Below, in pieces: positions 43,828 to 44,650 of a stretch of DNA of 44,650 nucleotides. This DNA comes from Actinomycetota bacterium (GTDB taxonomy: Bacteria > Actinomycetota > UBA4738 > HRBIN12), in NCBI GenBank assembly GCA_035697485.1, contig DASSCU010000035.1:1-44650 (forward strand), in the 5' to 3' direction. Under the pieces are notes generated by a model that worked only from the letters and a program-made list of their open reading frames with translations, searched no databases and was not told where the DNA came from. Position 1 is the first letter of the stretch. The number at the start of each line of letters is the position of its first letter. The position numbers and the translations under genes were made by a program.

Positions 43828-43853
43828 GAGCCCGGCGCCCATGCGCCGGGCTC
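43828..43853 (+). terminator. Terminator after pilC
   Basis: A perfect 11-bp GC-rich stem, gagcccggcgc (43828-43838) with gcgccgggctc (43843-43853), has loop ccat and is followed by cttcc. It separates the pilBTC operon from pilA, which must have its own promoter. Confidence 0.8.
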
Positions 43854-43870
43854 CTTCCATCTCCGCTTCG

Positions 43871-44020
43871 ACCGACCGCCTCTGAAGTCACTACCCGGTT
43901 GCTGGTAGGTCCGATGGCGGATGAGGAACCTCCACCCTCTGGTGGCTTCAGGTCGGGTCAGACGCGACCGACAACATCACGGAACGCACACCGACGTGGT
44001 GTGCACGAGCAAGGAAAGGA
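43871..44020 (+). promoter_or_regulatory. Structured leader upstream of pilA
   Basis: About 150 bases before pilA contain a run of short hairpins. The first is ctacc/ggtag (around 43894-43911). A nested acct-ccacc-ctct-ggtgg-cttc-aggt structure follows around 43927-43952, then ggtcg/cgacc (about 43950-43968) and a 7-bp stem gcacacc-gacgt-ggtgtgc (43986-44004) right before the strong ribosome-binding site aaggaaaggag (44010-44020). It does not show the conserved bases of the c-di-GMP GEMM riboswitch. The transcription start and any ligand are unknown. Confidence 0.45.
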
Positions 44021-44031
44021 GTTGACAGCAC

Positions 44032-44535
44032 ATGCTCAAGCGCTTGATGAAGCGCGCAGATGAGGAGCAGGGTTTCACCCTCATCGAGCTGATGGTGGTC
44101 GTTCTGATCATCGGCATCCTGATCGCCATCGCGCTGCCGACGTTCCTCGGCGCCCGCGAGCGGGCGCAGAACCGCGCTGCTCAGTCGAGCCTGCGGAACG
44201 CTTTGGCCGCCGCGAAGACGGCCTACACGGACACGAGCGACTTCTCGGGAGCCACGCACGCGGCGGGGGATCTTCCCGCCATCGAGCCCTCGCTCGGATA
44301 CGTGGTTGGTACTGCGACGTCAACTGGGCCTTCGTCCGTCTCCGTCTACCTTGACGGGACTGTTGATGACCAGGTGTGGGCAGCGGCCGCACTTTCCGAG
44401 AGTGGCAACTGCTACTACATCCATGAGGTTGCCAGCGGTGGTACGGCGGGGACGTTCTATGACTTCATCCCGGATGCCGTGGGTAACTGCCTCGGTGACA
44501 ACGCAACTGGGGCGGACGCGACGACGTCCTGGTAA
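44032..44535 (+). CDS. pilA: Type IV major pilin PilA
   Basis: This 167-residue prepilin has a 14-residue basic leader ending in Gly14. The mature N-terminus is FTLIELMVVVLIIGILIAIALPTFLGARERAQ, shown here as FTLIELMVVV then LIIGILIAIALP, with Glu at mature position 5. The globular domain is small and contains a pair of cysteines (127 and 153) that would close a C-terminal disulfide loop. Base use in the second half is less GC-rich than in neighbours, with many T-ending codons. Strong ribosome-binding site; terminator follows. Processing needs a prepilin peptidase, not in this window. Confidence 0.95.
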   Translation: MLKRLMKRADEEQGFTLIELMVVVLIIGILIAIALPTFLGARERAQNRAAQSSLRNALAAAKTAYTDTSDFSGATHAAGDLPAIEPSLGYVVGTATSTGPSSVSVYLDGTVDDQVWAAAALSESGNCYYIHEVASGGTAGTFYDFIPDAVGNCLGDNATGADATTSW

Positions 44536-44557
44536 CACACAGTAGGACGACGGAGTT

Positions 44558-44591
44558 GAGAGGGGGACGGTCTCCGGGCCGCCCCCCTCTC
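44558..44591 (+). terminator. Terminator after pilA
   Basis: Gagagggggacgg (44558-44570) pairs with ccgcccccctctc (44579-44591) with one A-C mismatch and an 8-base loop. It is followed by ggcgtttctt, which has a partial T-run. The remaining bases to the window end show no gene. Confidence 0.75.
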
Positions 44592-44650
44592 GGCGTTTCT
44601 TGGACCGCCCCCGTTTGAGCGGGGCTCGGCGAATGGCGTCGGTGAGATGG

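Noticed and set aside
43871-44020. c-di-GMP (GEMM) riboswitch before pilA
   Set aside because: The conserved tetraloop-receptor and ligand-pocket bases of the GEMM class are not seen; recorded only as a structured leader.
44022-44027. Perfect TTGACA just before pilA as a -35 box
   Set aside because: Any matching -10 would fall inside the pilA coding sequence, and the bases directly follow the ribosome-binding site; likely coincidence.

Overview
The window is about 44.6 kb of very GC-rich, tightly packed DNA from what looks like a deep-branching or uncultured member of the Actinomycetota. The gene order follows the mycobacterial block that runs from thrS to aroE: thrS, HIT, pgsA, patA, pimA, then pdxS, pdxT, yebC, ruvCAB, yajC, secD, secF, apt, rel, a metallohydrolase, hisS, aspS, rarA, alaS, ruvX, mltG, aroE. 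GTG and TTG starts, ATGA/GTGA overlaps and TAnnnT -10 boxes also fit. The type IV pilus genes that follow aroE argue against Mycobacteriales. The lineage is inferred from gene order and composition; no database search was possible.

Layout. Positions 1-800: two valine tRNAs (anticodons GAC and CAC) flank a small cyclic-nucleotide-binding-domain protein. 893-4217: a MacB/FtsX-type ABC exporter (ATPase plus double-FtsX permease). 4249-12243: thrS, a HIT protein and an alpha/beta hydrolase, then on the minus strand an EF-G-like GTPase, then a phosphatidylinositol-mannoside-type cluster (a CDP-alcohol phosphatidyltransferase-like protein with a degenerate active site, a PatA-like acyltransferase and a PimA-like mannosyltransferase). 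12250-14919: lemA, an HtpX-like protease and a DUF3048 protein. 14937-15653 (minus): a sulfotransferase-like protein. 15785-20288: PLP synthase pdxST, yebC and ruvCAB. 20370-24749: yajC, an HD-domain phosphohydrolase, secD and secF. 24778-33109: apt, rel, dtd, a metallohydrolase, hisS, aspS and rarA. 33183-38875: two small membrane proteins, alaS, ruvX, mltG and aroE. 38977-44535: a type IV pilus locus consisting of a roadblock-like protein, pilB, pilT, pilC and the major pilin pilA.

Most of the window is housekeeping (translation, recombination, Sec export, stringent response, cofactor synthesis). The features most worth a second look are: SecD, whose extracytoplasmic domain carries an array of cysteine-pair modules with fixed 10-residue spacing; the roadblock-like protein joined to the pilus motor genes; the pgsA-position protein that has lost two of its four catalytic aspartates; a recurring promoter architecture that places the -10 box 6 nt before the start codon (probable leaderless mRNAs); and a structured leader before pilA. 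No CRISPR array, insertion sequence, prophage or secondary-metabolite cluster was seen. No stretch longer than 300 bases lacks a gene; the longest gaps (547-725 and 43804-44031) hold terminators, promoters and the pilA leader.
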